Positions 19,026 through 31,301 of a stretch of 64,000 nucleotides of DNA are shown one piece after another. Location of the stretch: NCBI GenBank assembly GCA_016987375.1, contig PJRA01000196.1, positions 1,947,398 through 2,011,397 of the forward strand, given 5' to 3'. Source of the stretch: Brachionus koreanus. Lineage: Eukaryota > Rotifera > Eurotatoria > Ploima > Brachionidae. Below the pieces are notes generated by a model, which ran no database searches, was not told the DNA's origin, and saw only the letters and a list, made by a program, of their open reading frames with translations. Both the position numbers and the translations under genes were made by a program. Each line of letters opens with the position of its first letter. The stretch's first letter is position 1.

Positions 19026-20100
19026 ACATTAATAAAAAAGAACGTTAATTTGGTACATTTTTTTTTCTTTTTTTAAGAAACCCCACATATTTCAGAGGCT
19101 GAAAAATTTTTAACAAAAATTTTTTTTGTAGAAAATAGAATTTTAATTTTTATTATTGTTGCTAATTGATTGATATATGAAAAACTAAACTAGAAAATTT
19201 GAATAGAGTTTAATTCAATTTAAAAGTAATACTACCTGTGTATACTTTGTGATCTTAAAAAAAATTATTTGAAATTTAAAAAAAAATTAAATTCCATTTC
19301 ACTAAAAAAATCATTAATTTTATTGAATTTTCTCAAATAAACTTTTGAGATGATTCATCAAAACAGGACAAGGTTGTAGAATCATTGAATAAATTGACAG
19401 TTTCAAAGATAAGGACTCCATAAGCATCGAAAAAATTACTACAAATTCTAATACTTTTTGAATCTTTTCAATCAAACCCAAATATTTTATTTAAATTAGA
19501 TACGAAGCTTTAAAAAGGCTAGCAATACAAATAGGCTTAAAAATCATTAACTGTGTTTATTTTTTGCAAAACAAAATAATCTAATTAAAATTTACTTTTT
19601 AAGATAAAAAAAAATGTTTTTTGATCCGAGTGTCCATTTATTTCCTTCAAATTCTCGATCTAGGTATTTTTTAGCATTTATCAAAGAGCAAAAACTACAA
19701 AACAACTTTTACCTTTTCTTCTAATTATTCTCTTAGAATTATTTTCAAAAGCTTTATCATGATTAATTATAATTAATAATTAATTTTTGTTTTTTTTTTA
19801 TTGTATAAATTAGAAAAGTGATAGATTTAAATGTAATGACATTAAATACAAGAAAAAATCTAATTTCCTAATTACGTATTTTAGTTTTTTAATTGAATAT
19901 TTATAAAACTATTAAAAGCTATAGAAAATATTACAATAAATCAATATTCAATCTAATACAAAATTTTGAAAAAAAAAATATTTTTATTTTAACTAATCTG
20001 GATATTTTATTTACAAAAAAAATTTTGATAATTTTTCATATTTCGGAATAATTTTTCTTTTTTTTTTCAAAGACTAAAAATTAAAAAAAATTTACAAAAT
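19026..20100. other. Region 3' of the ADAR-like exon; no further exons found
   Basis: AT-rich sequence lying inside the inverted repeat, downstream of the minus-strand gene. It is probably 3' UTR and intergenic DNA, or an intron if the gene continues. I looked for deaminase motifs (HAE, PCG-type zinc ligands) on the minus strand and saw none. Confidence 0.4.
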
Positions 20101-21126
20101 TTAACAATCATAATTTTGATCATGAGTTTTCAATTTTTTTACATTTCCTTGCCAATCATCTGAATTCTCGTCATCTTGAGTTATCACTTGAGATTCAGAA
20201 TTTAATTGATTTTTCTCCTCTTCACCTTTAGACTTCGGCTTTTGAATGTATTCAGGATGAGTCATTAAAAATTCGACCGCTTTCTCAGCTGCTTGCATTC
20301 GAGCCAATTTTTTAGTCTTTCCACTTCCTTCGAACTTTTTTTCGTCTATGTCAACACACATAGTAAACACAGGCCTATGAATCGGTCCACTCTGACTCAC
20401 GAACCTGTACTCTACATTTTGTCTTAGTTCATGCAAAAGCATGAGAGAATTTTTGGGCAGTACTCGCCTCAATTCAGGTGGTTTTTTGAATTTTTTTCTA
20501 TGTTTTTTGAATTGATTAGACGCGAATGGAGTCTTGACTACATTGGCACCAATTGTTATGTCGGTAAATGTCGGAGCGATGTACGAAGTGGCCGGCAAGA
20601 GGCCTGACTGATCCAGAATGTATGAACAGTCAGTATTGGACAAATATGTCAAAGCATTACTCGGCGGTAGCAATGCATTTGTCTGAGCAGCTTGAAAAAA
20701 ATTTTTTTTTCTTAAAAATTTTTGAATAAAAAATTTTGATTTTTTACTTTTTTCATTTAAATTTGTCAATGCGGAGGCAAAATTTGACGAATTTTGCACA
20801 AGTCTGTTCGGTTGGGTGTAAAGATAGTTCGAGTTTAGATATGTGTAGGCACTGGTTGTGTATGTTGGATAAAGACTAGTTTGTAAAGGCAAATTTTTGT
20901 GCAATAGCTGGCTATTGATCAAGTCTGTTGACTTAGTGCTTATCTGACTCGGAGTCATTTGTGGCGAAGTTGAAGTAGACGAAATAGACGAGAGCGATGA
21001 TGAGGCCGAAGGCGAACGCACCTGAGAAGGCGCTTGATTCAGACAATTAGCTAAAATAAATTTGCTTGCGTGCTGATTCGATCCATTTGTTGCCATCAAA
21101 TCGTTATATGGATTAACATAGATCAT
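20101..21126 (-). CDS. ADAR-type double-stranded-RNA-binding protein (single dsRBD, deaminase not seen)
   Basis: Open frame of 341 residues from the ATG at 21126. Residues 20-120 are Ser/Thr/Gln/Tyr-rich and probably disordered. Residues 200-222 are basic (KKHRKKFKKPPELRR). A dsRNA-binding domain spans 223-288: LPKNSLMLLHELRQNVEYRF, SQSGPIHRPVFTMCVDI, FEGSGKTKKLARMQAAEKAV, with the GPxHxPxF loop and KKxA..AAEKA helix of ADAR/ADARB1 dsRBD1, to which it is closer than to Staufen. It ends in an acidic tail. A 57 bp A/T tract at 20747-20691 has GT...AG ends and is divisible by three; splicing gives 322 residues. GTAAAA after WQGN near the C-terminus could be a donor to unseen exons with the deaminase. 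As it stands it would bind, not edit, dsRNA. Confidence 0.82.
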   Translation of the reverse strand: MIYVNPYNDLMATNGSNQHASKFILANCLNQAPSQVRSPSASSSLSSISSTSTSPQMTPSQISTKSTDLINSQLLHKNLPLQTSLYPTYTTSAYTYLNSNYLYTQPNRLVQNSSNFASALTNLNEKSKKSKFFIQKFLRKKNFFQAAQTNALLPPSNALTYLSNTDCSYILDQSGLLPATSYIAPTFTDITIGANVVKTPFASNQFKKHRKKFKKPPELRRVLPKNSLMLLHELRQNVEYRFVSQSGPIHRPVFTMCVDIDEKKFEGSGKTKKLARMQAAEKAVEFLMTHPEYIQKPKSKGEEEKNQLNSESQVITQDDENSDDWQGNVKKLKTHDQNYDC

Positions 21127-21761
21127 AGTTCATTAATTATTTTCGAATTGTTAATAACCATCAAAAATAAATTGAATTTTTCTAATTTAGTCTAAATTTA
21201 ATTATAAAATATTTATTCATGAGTCTATTTAAAAAAAAAAAATAAATTTTTTATTTAGGTATAAAAATTAAATTTTAAAAATAGTTTCTTGCATGACTAG
21301 AAATTTAATTCTAGGTAATTATGTAAAATCGGAATGACTTAAACCTAGTTTTAAGATAGAAATCAGCATATAGAGTTTGTCCAATTTTTTTTTTATTTAG
21401 TAAAAAGAGAAAAAAAACAAATAATAAAAATAATTTTCATTTACTTTTGCCTCAGAGCTCAAGAATCAAAAGAGTGTTTTTTTTTTCTCCACTTTTATTT
21501 TGAAATTCTTGAAATTTTTCATAACATAAAAAAAAAGGCTTCTTTGCTTTTCAAAAGGCGAAATTGTTATTATAAGAAAGAAAAATGAATAAATAGAACA
21601 TACAAAATTTACATTTTCTACGATTGACTTGAATCTTTTGGAGCATTAGAAATTTATGTGTATTTTGTTTAATCGATTTTGATGCGACGTAATTCGTGTT
21701 CACTAATTGCGGACATGAAAATTATTTGTAATAACAATAATTTTTTTTCCTATTTTTTTTT
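21127..21761. other. Upstream region of the ADAR-like gene, inside the inverted repeat
   Basis: AT-rich. It should contain the promoter and 5' UTR or a short first exon. No clear core promoter element is seen. Confidence 0.45.
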
Positions 21762-22018
21762 AGCTTATTTTTTACAGGACTTGAATACGGATAATTTTTT
21801 CTTGCATGAAAATAAAGTTTAGCTCAGATAAAGCTCGGCTAATTAAACATTAATAAAATTAAAAAAAAAATTTTTTTATTATTTATTTGAAAAATTTAAA
21901 AAGTTAAATTAATTGTATGTGATAAAGAATATTGAAATTCTTTTTGTTTTAACTTAAAAAAAAAACTTCATTAGCTTAGCAGTAAAAAATTCTGAATTTT
22001 TAATTTAAGACAATATTT
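21762..22018. repeat. Right arm of the long inverted repeat around the ADAR-like gene
   Basis: Reverse complement of 18706-19025: it begins TTATTTTTTACAGGACTTGA and contains GGATAATTTTTTCTTGCATG, TTTAGCTCAGATAAAGCTCG, CAATTTAACTT-equivalent A/T stretches and CTTCATTAGCTTAGCAGTAA. By eye identity is around nine in ten positions outside the A/T runs. The arms are about 2.7 kb apart with the dsRNA-binding gene in the loop. Confidence 0.85.
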
Positions 22019-25000
22019 TTTTTACTATATTTAGAAAAAAAAATAAGAATTTTATTTAAGTACTTTCAATAAGACTTTTTGATTTAAAATTTTTCTTTTT
22101 TGTAAATCATTTGAGATAAAATCAACTGAAAAAGTGAAAGTAGTTAGGTTTTGTATCAAGATAAAAATTAAAGATAAAAAAAAATTCAAAAAATTTTATC
22201 TTTCCGAGTCCATTGAAAAAGTTTAGTTAAAAAAACTAGCTAAAGAGATAAAATATTTGTGATTACTTTTTATTATAAACAATTTAAATTGACTTAAGGA
22301 AGAAATCTGGCCTTATTAGATAAATTTAAATAATAATTTCCGATTTGTGCTATGATTTCTAAAAGATTAGATTTTGATTGAACATATACAATGCTTTATT
22401 TGAAACAATAATTAAATTTTTATCTTATCAAGTCGAAATCCAGATCCCTTGCGTGCTTGAATAGGGAAAATTGGTTAACAAAACACAACAGGAATGGAAG
22501 CAGCTTAGCAAAGAATAATAAGAAATTAAATTAGAACACCAACTTTTAAAATTAGGCATAAACAATCAAAAGTTTAGATAAAGATTGTACGGACGCAAAA
22601 GTCAAACTAAAACAATCGACTGATAAATAATTCACACTGGAAAAAAAAGAAAGAAAAAAAACTAAAATAAAATAGAAATCTTAAATGTTAATAGTCTTGT
22701 GGCCTAGCAATTAATTACTATATTCCTCTTGATATAATTCCCGAAATCGCTCTTGAGATTTTGCCTCAAAATTCAAACAAATATTTAGAAATTGTTCAAC
22801 TAAAATCTATCTTAATTAAAGCTATTTATTTTTGAATCCTTTTTCAACTGATAACAATCTAAACAAGTCATTCGCATATTATTTAATCTTGTGCTTTTTT
22901 GTTGTTGTTGTTGTTGTGATTGTTGTACTAGAATAGTTTTCTTAACAGAGCAAACAAATAATCCTAATTGCGGAAATAGAGCTTAAAAATGAATGAAAAT
23001 TAAGGCTTCTTAATCACAATGGGCCCAACTCCTGACAATTAAAATACTATTCAAAACGGTGATATCGTAAAGCTTCTATACTTTTTAATTTCAAATATTT
23101 GACAGCATGTTTCTAGTTAAACTTGTCAAAGCTCGAACTTGATGGGAACAAGGCAATCAAGCATGCGAGAATTTGCTTACAGTCATCTCAACTAGATTTG
23201 TTGCCAAATTTAAAGAGAGCAGATAATTGATACTAGTAAACTATTTAGCACATGTTCGCAGCTTGTTTGGATCAAGTTTCAGACTAGTCTGATAGATTGT
23301 ATTTGCCTCAACAAATCCAGAAAAAAAAAAAAAAAAAAATTTTTTTCAATTTATAAAAATAAAATCTAATAATTTTCTAATAATTAGTAAAAAATTGTCA
23401 TAGCAATGCTATAATGTTTGACGGAATTTTAGGAATTAAATTAAGTGAAATCTTTAAAAATTTGTAAATGAAAAAAAATGAAGCGAAGTTAAATGAATGA
23501 GCAAATGGTCTTAGTTTGTTTTTTTGAAGGCATAAGGAATCATTCTTATAAAAAAAAAAATAAACTTTTATTTCTAAAGAAGTCCTAGAACATAAATAAA
23601 AACAATGTTAAAATTCCAATTCAGTGTGAATATGGTTATTATTTTTTGTTTAAATTTTTTCAAATTGATTTGTTTTAATTGGCAAAACCTTTAAAATTTT
23701 GGAATTTTAGCTGAGAAAAAACAACTCAATCAGCTTTTATTATTAATTAAAAAAGCATTGAAAATTAAAATTTTTGCTGATCGTTTTAATCATCAATTTA
23801 AGGCTTTGTTTAACTGCTTTCGAAAGAAAAATGAAGCTACATTTGCCTATTTGATAAGTTAAATTTTTCACACCGGAATTAGCTTTTGACCTCTCATGCC
23901 TAATCCAATAAGCCAAACTGGCACATATCATCCCTAAATCAATCATTTAACTTGCAAAAAATTAATTCTCATTAATAAAATATAAAATTTTATTTATTTG
24001 CAGCACCAAAATTTGTCTGGGTCCACTATTACTAAACAATTCATAAGACATAGAAAGTATTTATTGCTAAACAATAAAAATAAAAAAAGAGAAAAAAAAT
24101 AGTTTGTTTTTCAACCATGACTATCAATCATTCAAATAATGACATTTATGAAATAATTAAATTAAAATTATTATTTCAATGATGAAAATTGATAGTTTAT
24201 TAGTGATTAGTTAGAGCGGATAATAAAAAGCCCATAAAGCTTAGTCTAATGGATTTTTAACAAAGCGCTTCTCTAATCTTTTTTTTCGTTTAATTATTTT
24301 GGAGCTTATTATTTAAATTTTTCAAAGTCAGATCTATTAGAGTGTATTTATTAGTATCAATAGTGCCTAGTAAGAAAAAAAAAAATTTTATTAATTCATG
24401 TGAGATGAGATAAACACTTATCTCTTGGGTAAAAAGCAATTTTTGTTTAATCTATCGAGCCTATTTTTGCTTTTTGAAATGAAGAACGGAAGGCAAGCAT
24501 CTAAAAAGAAAGATGAATTATCAATCAGTCAAATGCGAGTATTTAACTTGAATTGTATTAAAAAAAATATATATATATTCAAATATATTTTGCTTTTATT
24601 TAGGACTAGGAGAAACAAAATCTTTTTTATATGCTAATTTTGTCTTATCAATGTGAATTTGAGCACCCTAGCGATTGATTTAATATCAATTTAGCAGCTT
24701 TTCTTAATTATTCAAATTGAATTTTTCCCCTAAAAAAAAACTTTGACAATATGGTTAGAAATAAGAAGAAAAAATTAAAATTTATTTGTTTTAAGAGTGT
24801 TTTTATTTACACTTGAAAACTCGTCAAGCCTAGTAAACACTCTTAATGGCATCAAATAAGCGTTCGTTTATTAACAAAATCGATACCATTCAAATGCAAA
24901 TAGTAACATGCTTATTTGACTAGTACTAAATTATATTTTTACTTTTTTTTTATGTTTCTATTTTTCTATATTCAATCTTTAAAACAAATAATTTGACTTT

Positions 25001-28000
25001 GTTCACAGGTTGATCTCAAACACAAGCTTTTTGTTTATCTATAATTCTCAAATGAAGCCTTAGAATCGAAGATTTTTGTTTGCATTTGTCAATTGAAGAA
25101 GGCTCAAGTTCCAATCTAATAAATGAGAGTAGCATCTTAAATGTCTTATACCCAGGCTTTTTGATCAAAGACTCAACAAAGAATTTTTTGCTCTTAAATT
25201 TTTGTTTCCAAAATTTTTTTTTTATTTAAATGTTTAAAACAATTTATGTTTAAGATTTATTTTAGAATAAAAAAACAATCATTCGAGGTGGAAAAAAAAA
25301 ATCTAATTTTAAAGTTCGAAGCTGATTTTTTTGTTATTTTCAATAATTAAATCTAACTTTTTTTTTTATTATTTTTAATAATTTTCTATTAAGCGATACT
25401 TACACATTTAACTTCTATTTAGCTTTTCTTTCAATATATTCCAATTTTAATTCAAAAGAGAGAAAGAACAGAATACTTACTTTTTTTTCTTGATTTAATC
25501 TCTTGAACAAACAAATCGAATTTTCATGCTAGTCTATAAAAGACAAGCTTTTTAGCTAGTCTAGAGTCGTCAAATAAAGCAATAGTGGTTAAGTTGAAAT
25601 TTTAATCTTAATTTCAAATTTGTCCATAAAAGGATTTGAATTTTTATTTAAGCCTAAGTAGATTTTATTTAATGACAACTAAATTATTTAAAGATTGAAG
25701 TTGGTTTTTTTTTTTAGTTTTTTTTTCTGACTTCCTAAAAATAAAAATCTATGTCAAAACTTAAATTTGATTTAATTAAATTTTCTAAAATAAAATATCA
25801 AATTTCTTTTCTATTTAGCATAAAACATTTGGTTATATCACTCACTATCTACGAATAAGCTTTTTATTTTTTCTAAATTTCAACACTTGATTCAAAAAAA
25901 TTTAAGAATAGATATCATCTAATCATTTAAAACACTTGAATACTTAATATGCAAATGCCTATTTACTTTGCTGATAAATTTTTTTAACAACACACAATTG
26001 AATTTAAAAATCGAGTTTTACTCTTATGGTATACAATTACATTATTTTATTTCATGAAATAGTTGGTCCTGTGGTGAAGTGGTTCGAAGAAATCAAATGA
26101 ATGATTGAGAAAAAAAATTTTTTTTTCTGAAATAAAGGATAAATTTCGATTTTTTCAATACGTTTTTTTTTTTAAAAAGTATGCTTCTTGTCACGAAAAA
26201 ATGCTAAATATAAATCAATGATTTTATCTGATGTTTTTGCTTGTTTGTTCAACTAACTTTGACAATGTTTTTAACAGTGTTTTGAATGATCACATACAAC
26301 CAAAAATAGTTAATTTTCTCATTTTTGTTTTTAAACCAAGATATGAAAGCTTTTAAAAGAATTAATAAAAAAAGTAGTGCTGATAATTCATAGTTATTAA
26401 TTAAGCAAAAGCTCTAATCCATAAACTGTTTCAAACTGATAAATAGAATCAATCAAATATGTGAACAATTTGATTAGGGACACACATACATACACACACA
26501 GAAATTGAGCTCATGAATTTGCTAAGTGCTTTAGCAGCAATAATATCTAGCATTTAAAAACTATTTAGTCTTGATTTAGTACACTAGAAATCAATCACAG
26601 AGCTCGCACCAAATAATACAACAACAACAACAACAAAAATAAAATTATATTTTTTCTCGCCAAATTAAGTCTCATGTGGTGCTTTTATTTGTTTCGAAAA
26701 AAATATAAATACCTACATGGGAATTACAAATATTTAAATACATCAACCTATGCAACCCTGTGCTCAATGAGTTTTATATTTAAATTGTTTGAATGTTACT
26801 TGAAAAATTACTCAACTTGCTAGAACAAATCTTTGCTTTAAATCATAATAATCAGGAAGAAAACAAAACTCAACACTGCTTTAAGCTGAATATTTTTCTA
26901 TTTGGTTTCAAGCGAATTTTTTTATCAATAACCAAATAAATAGTTGGACTGTCTGATTTTTAAGGCTTATGAATAGAATGCTTGGCTTAAATACTGAAAA
27001 ATAATTAGTCTCAAACAAAAAAAAATTCTCTTGAACTACATTGGAACATATGCCCTCAAAACTGGTTTCTTTCAAGTAAAACAGCAATTTAAATCGGATA
27101 ATCACATCACTGAGTTCAATTTAGTGTCTTGCATGCTACCCTACATCGCCATTTTTTTAGCTTTTTTTCCTATTAATCAATTTGATGAATTATGTTGTTG
27201 CTGTTGTTGTTGTTTTTTTTTTGTAAAATCAACATCCTCAAATAAATGAACTTTAAAAATTCGGAAGTTTTTAAATTAAAATATTCTAATGAAGCTTTTT
27301 TTCCAAGCAGAAAAGTAGCAATGCTTGAAAATAAATTTTGGAAATTCAAATTCTGTATTAAAAAAAATATTTAGATTAAATTTTTTTCTTTAATTCAAGT
27401 AGGAGTCTAAATTCAAATTGTTCCTTGATAAACAAAATGTTATTTAAAGCGTCATTAAAAAAAAGCTTCCAAATTAAATAATAAAGTAAACATTTTTTTT
27501 GCATAAAAAAAAGCTTTGATTGATTTCTCAAGTCCTTATTGTGCCAAGATGATTTCGTAAGACTGAACTGGGAAGTAGTTGTTTTGTTTAGCGATTAGCT
27601 TGTTTAACTAATCTGATTTTTAACACAACAAGATTGAAAAATAAAATTAAAATAAACAATATTTAAAAAAATTAGCTCAATATCTTTATACAAGTAATCA
27701 TTGAGATTGATAGGGCAATGAAAAACATTTGAAAAATAGCTTTCGGAACCCAAGCATATTGTTTTTGTTATACAAATTATATAGCTATTCGCTTCGAGAA
27801 ATAGGGGCTTGAAGCTGAGGCTTTGCTAAAAAGACATTAATGTGTATCATTTGTGTGATTAGAGATTGAATAAATCCAAAACCCCACAACTAGTTTTAGT
27901 TTTTTTTTATTATTGATTTTTAATTTTCAAAAAGGGTAAGAAAATATTATTATTTTTAGAATAGAGAATCGAATTTTGATTTTGTTTATCTTTTGATTTC

Positions 28001-28004
28001 AGTC

Positions 28005-28032
28005 GAGAGAGAGAGAGAAAGAGAAAGAGAGA
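28005..28032. repeat. (GA)n microsatellite
   Basis: Imperfect GA run with GAAAGAGAAAGAG interruptions. Similar GA runs occur at 38199, 43120 and 62878. Confidence 0.85.
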
Positions 28033-29344
28033 AACTTTAGCTTTTATCTGTAGTTGTTTCAATCTCTATAAAATATCGTCTTGGTGTTAATTCGAACGGC
28101 AATTATGCTCTAGGAAAGCCTATTATCTCAGTTTCTAATTATTTGTTATTTCAAAAAAAAAAACCTTAAAATCAAAACACAAAGACACTTTTTTGCGCAT
28201 TTGTTATAGACTTGATAATAAATGGTTCAATTATAGCAGCTTACTCTTTTTGTATAAACAAAAAATTTATTTTAATAAAGTAATAATCTAAATTTAAGAA
28301 AAAAGCAGTTTTTTTAATTAAAAATAACACAATTCTAATTAGCTTTTTGAAAATCAAACCAAAACTCATACTTATTTATTTTTAATAGAAAAATTAACAA
28401 ATGATTGAATTGAGTGGCATGTGTAGAATGATTTTTAGTTGATAAGGTCTATTCTTATCAATCAAAAATTTTAGATTAAATTTTCACTTGAATTCTAGAG
28501 ATAATTAAATATTTAAAAATTTTATTCTTAAAAAAACAAACGGATTATTAATTAGCCACTGATCAGTGATTGTCGAGACTGTTGCTTACAAAATGGCTAT
28601 CTAAGTAGACTAATCAGATAAAGTATTCATGAAATGACGCTGTATAGAACACAGAACATATTTATTTTATTCTAAAAATATCTGTGTTTTTGAAAGAAAG
28701 GATAAATTTGTTATTGCATATTTAGAGCCAGACTTTTTTAGATTCAAGATGAAGAGCTTTTTATTCACCCTCAATTTTTAATTATTTTAATAATTCGATT
28801 TGCAGACACAAAATAGTCTAATATATTGATCATAAACTCTCATAATTTTATATAAATAAAAAAAAGACAATTTTAATAAAATTGAAAATTTAAATTTTTT
28901 TTAAATAAGTTAATAAATTTACGAAAAAAACTAAATAAACATCTGCCGGCATTTGTTCTTTTTTACTAATTTTCCAAGTAGGATTTTAGATATTTTCCTT
29001 AAAAAAAAATATCGGTTTGAGTTTGTGTGTGACATCTTAATTGTACTTACTTTATTTTAGATTCCTAGATTTTTCCTTTAATTTATTTTATTTATTAATT
29101 GAAATTTAAGACCCATGGACAGATGAAAAAAATATTTATGTAAAAAGAAAATTTATGAATGTTCTAATCTTAAAAAAAATTTAAAAAATTAAGCCCCGAA
29201 GGAACGTTTTCAACCCTTTTTTTTACTTTTTTTACTTAGTTTATTTTTTCTTTGATTCAATAAATTTAATTTTAAAATTTTTTTAAATCACATCTTAAAT
29301 CAAAAATATCATAAAATTATTTAATTTTGATTGCAATAAAAATT

Positions 29345-29395
29345 TATCTTCATTGAATAAAATGTCAAATAAAATGGATCGAAAAAACCGAAAAA
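29345..29395 (-). repeat. Dispersed short repeat (TTTTTCGAxCCATTTTATTTGA family)
   Basis: Reversed, this reads TTTTTTCGATCCATTTTATT followed by TGA. Related strings occur at 17803 and 32603 on the plus strand. The source element is unknown. Confidence 0.5.
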
Positions 29396-30091
29396 TCCAT
29401 CCGGCCTTTGAAATGTTAATTAAATTATTACAACAAAAAAAAATTCTCTAAACAATTAAATTCAAAATTGACAAATTTCTTAAATCTTGAGACTAAATAT
29501 CTTCATCCAATATTGAAATGAACTTTTAGTAAAACATTAAATAGCTTATACAAATTAAAAAAATTTCATTTAAATCCATTAAATACGAGACTTTGTTAAT
29601 TATGAATTTTACAGATTCTACTAAAAAAGGATTTTTACTCTTATAACTAAATTTAATCAATAATTTTGCTATTTTTGATTCATAGTCTAACCAACTAATA
29701 AACAATCTTTTCTCTAAGCAGTTCAAGAGGACTTCTCATCATTTGTTATAAAAAAAATGTTGTGTTTTGAATGAATCGAACCAACTGATTCTTGTCTTGT
29801 CTTAATAAAATTTAGTGACATTAGTCACATGGACTTCGAGATAATGATCTATTTTAGCCGATCAATGCTAGCTTACATCTTAATTTGTATTTTTTTCATG
29901 CTATTTTTTTCCAGATCTAAGAAAAGACTGTTGTTTGGATTAAGTTTGAAATACTATTTTAAAAATATAGTACCAAAACTTGTCGGTCGAGCTTTGGTTT
30001 TGCATAGGACACTCTCATCAATGTTTTGAGCTAGAATGTATGCCTTTACTTCTTTTCGAATTAACCTATTAGATTTAGCAGCTTTATATAT

Positions 30092-30428
30092 GGCAATGTG
30101 AAATCTTAGTACAAAAAGGAAAAGCTAAATAATTATTTTTCTAGTTGTGCAAAAATGGTTCTGCAAACAGTACAATGTTGTACAAGTTTGTACAAACGAA
30201 TTCTAAATTCTGCAAATTCTCTTCATTTCTCTGTAAAATGCACATCATGAAAAAACATTAANNNNNNNNNNNNNNNNNNNNNNNNNNNNNNNNNNNNNNN
30301 NNNNNTCGTTTGTACAAATTTGTAAAACATTGTACTGTTTACAGAACCAGTTTTGCACAACTAGAAAAATAATTATTTAGTTTTTCCTTTTTGTACTATA
30401 ATTTTTGTACTAAGATTTCACATTACCC
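30092..30428. mobile_element. Palindromic MITE (GGCAATGTGAAAT family), most complete copy
   Basis: The left arm begins GGCAATGTGAAATCTTAGTA and the right arm ends CTAAGATTTCACATTACCC. Both contain ACAAAAAGGAAAA, CTAAATAATTATTTTTCTAG, TTGTGCAAAA, GGTTCTG and CAGTACAATG, and TTTGTACAAACGA. TATATAT flanks both ends, a candidate 7-8 bp target duplication in AT-rich DNA. Arms exceed 120 bp. The centre is 44 N. No coding capacity is seen; superfamily undetermined (hAT-like or P-like duplication length). Confidence 0.8.
30262..30305. other. Assembly gap (44 N)
   Basis: The run lies at the centre of the palindromic MITE, as the gap at 17652 lies in another palindrome. Confidence 0.95.
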
Positions 30429-30799
30429 TATATATGTAGTTATTTGTTAAGAGACATGAACGTCTCATGACTAGTTCAAGGTTCGCTAACTTATAAATTT
30501 AAGTTGATTTGGTGTGTTAAGGTTTGTTGAAAGAGAATTTATGGCTTTTCGTTGTATATCATCTAATAAATTTTGATTTTTCTTGGACATAACTGGTGGA
30601 GGAAAAGCACCATAGTTGATAATTGGTCTAATAAATCCCTTGTGTGTGTGATCATTTTGACCAACTGATTCTATTTTAAGTGCCTCATTTAAAGGAGTAA
30701 CGTGTAATAAATTGTTTAAACAAACAATTCTTTATAGGAGTAAATTCTGTCTTATTTCTAATTAATAAACTATTTGATTTACAAATAGTTTTAAATTAT

Positions 30800-31044
30800 A
30801 ATAACTTTTTTTTCTAATGGTTTAAAAATTGTTCTGCAAAATGTAATAACTGATACAATGTTTGTATCACCAAAATTTAGTTTATGTAAAGTCCCTACAA
30901 ATTTATTTTTATAATTTTCTAATGCAAATACTCTTTTGCACAAATGCACTGTTCTTGCACTGACTTAATTTGGGTGATACAAACCTTGTATCAGTTGATA
31001 CATTTTGCAGAACAATTTTTAGACCATTAGAAAAAAAAGTTATT
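30800..31044. mobile_element. Palindromic element related to the 30092 MITE
   Basis: Arms of about 75 bp: left AATAACTTTTTTTTCTAATG, then AAAATTGTTCTGCAAAATG, CTGATACAATGTTTGTATCA; right TGATACAAACCTTGTATCAG, CATTTTGCAGAACAATTTTT, CCATTAGAAAAAAAAGTTAT. The TTCTA..., GTTCTGC and ACAATG order matches the other MITE copies, but the GGCAATG ends are absent. It is likely a subfamily or an internal remnant. Confidence 0.72.
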
Positions 31045-31301
31045 TTATTTTAAAATTTTTGTTTTTGTTTCCAAGATTTACAAAGCCGATTTATTGAGGT
31101 GCTTCGATAAATATATGTATATTGTCAAGTAAGTGTCTAAAGGACGATTGTCAATTTTGCTTGAATAGAAAACAAATTAATTTAGGAAAGGTGACTTTCC
31201 AAGGAACACTTGGAATTCTAACACCATTCGTAAAAAAGTCATCTTTAAGCTTGCAACTTGATGAAAACATAGTTAAACTCACTGATTTGTTTGAATTAAA
31301 G

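Larger units (their letters stand above)
22019..30091. other. Gene desert with simple repeats and a tRNA-like half
   Basis: About 8 kb with no frame, splice chain or domain I can support. It holds GTT/ACA trinucleotide runs (about 22900-22918, 26617-26635, 27196-27214), CA (26487-26502), a long A18T7 tract near 23321-23346, GA (28005-28032), and at about 26064-26090 a tRNA-5'-half-like string (GGTCCTGTGGTGAAGTGGTT) without a matching 3' half. Open frames of 60-70 codons are short and low-complexity. Confidence 0.5.

Noticed and set aside
23743..23946. 67-codon minus-strand frame (IDLGMICASLAYWIRHERSK)
   Set aside because: More protein-like than most but has no neighbouring exons or known motif; could not be separated from chance.
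26064..26090. Possible tRNA-Gln-like gene
   Set aside because: Only the 5' half is tRNA-like; anticodon stem, T-arm and acceptor pairing are missing.
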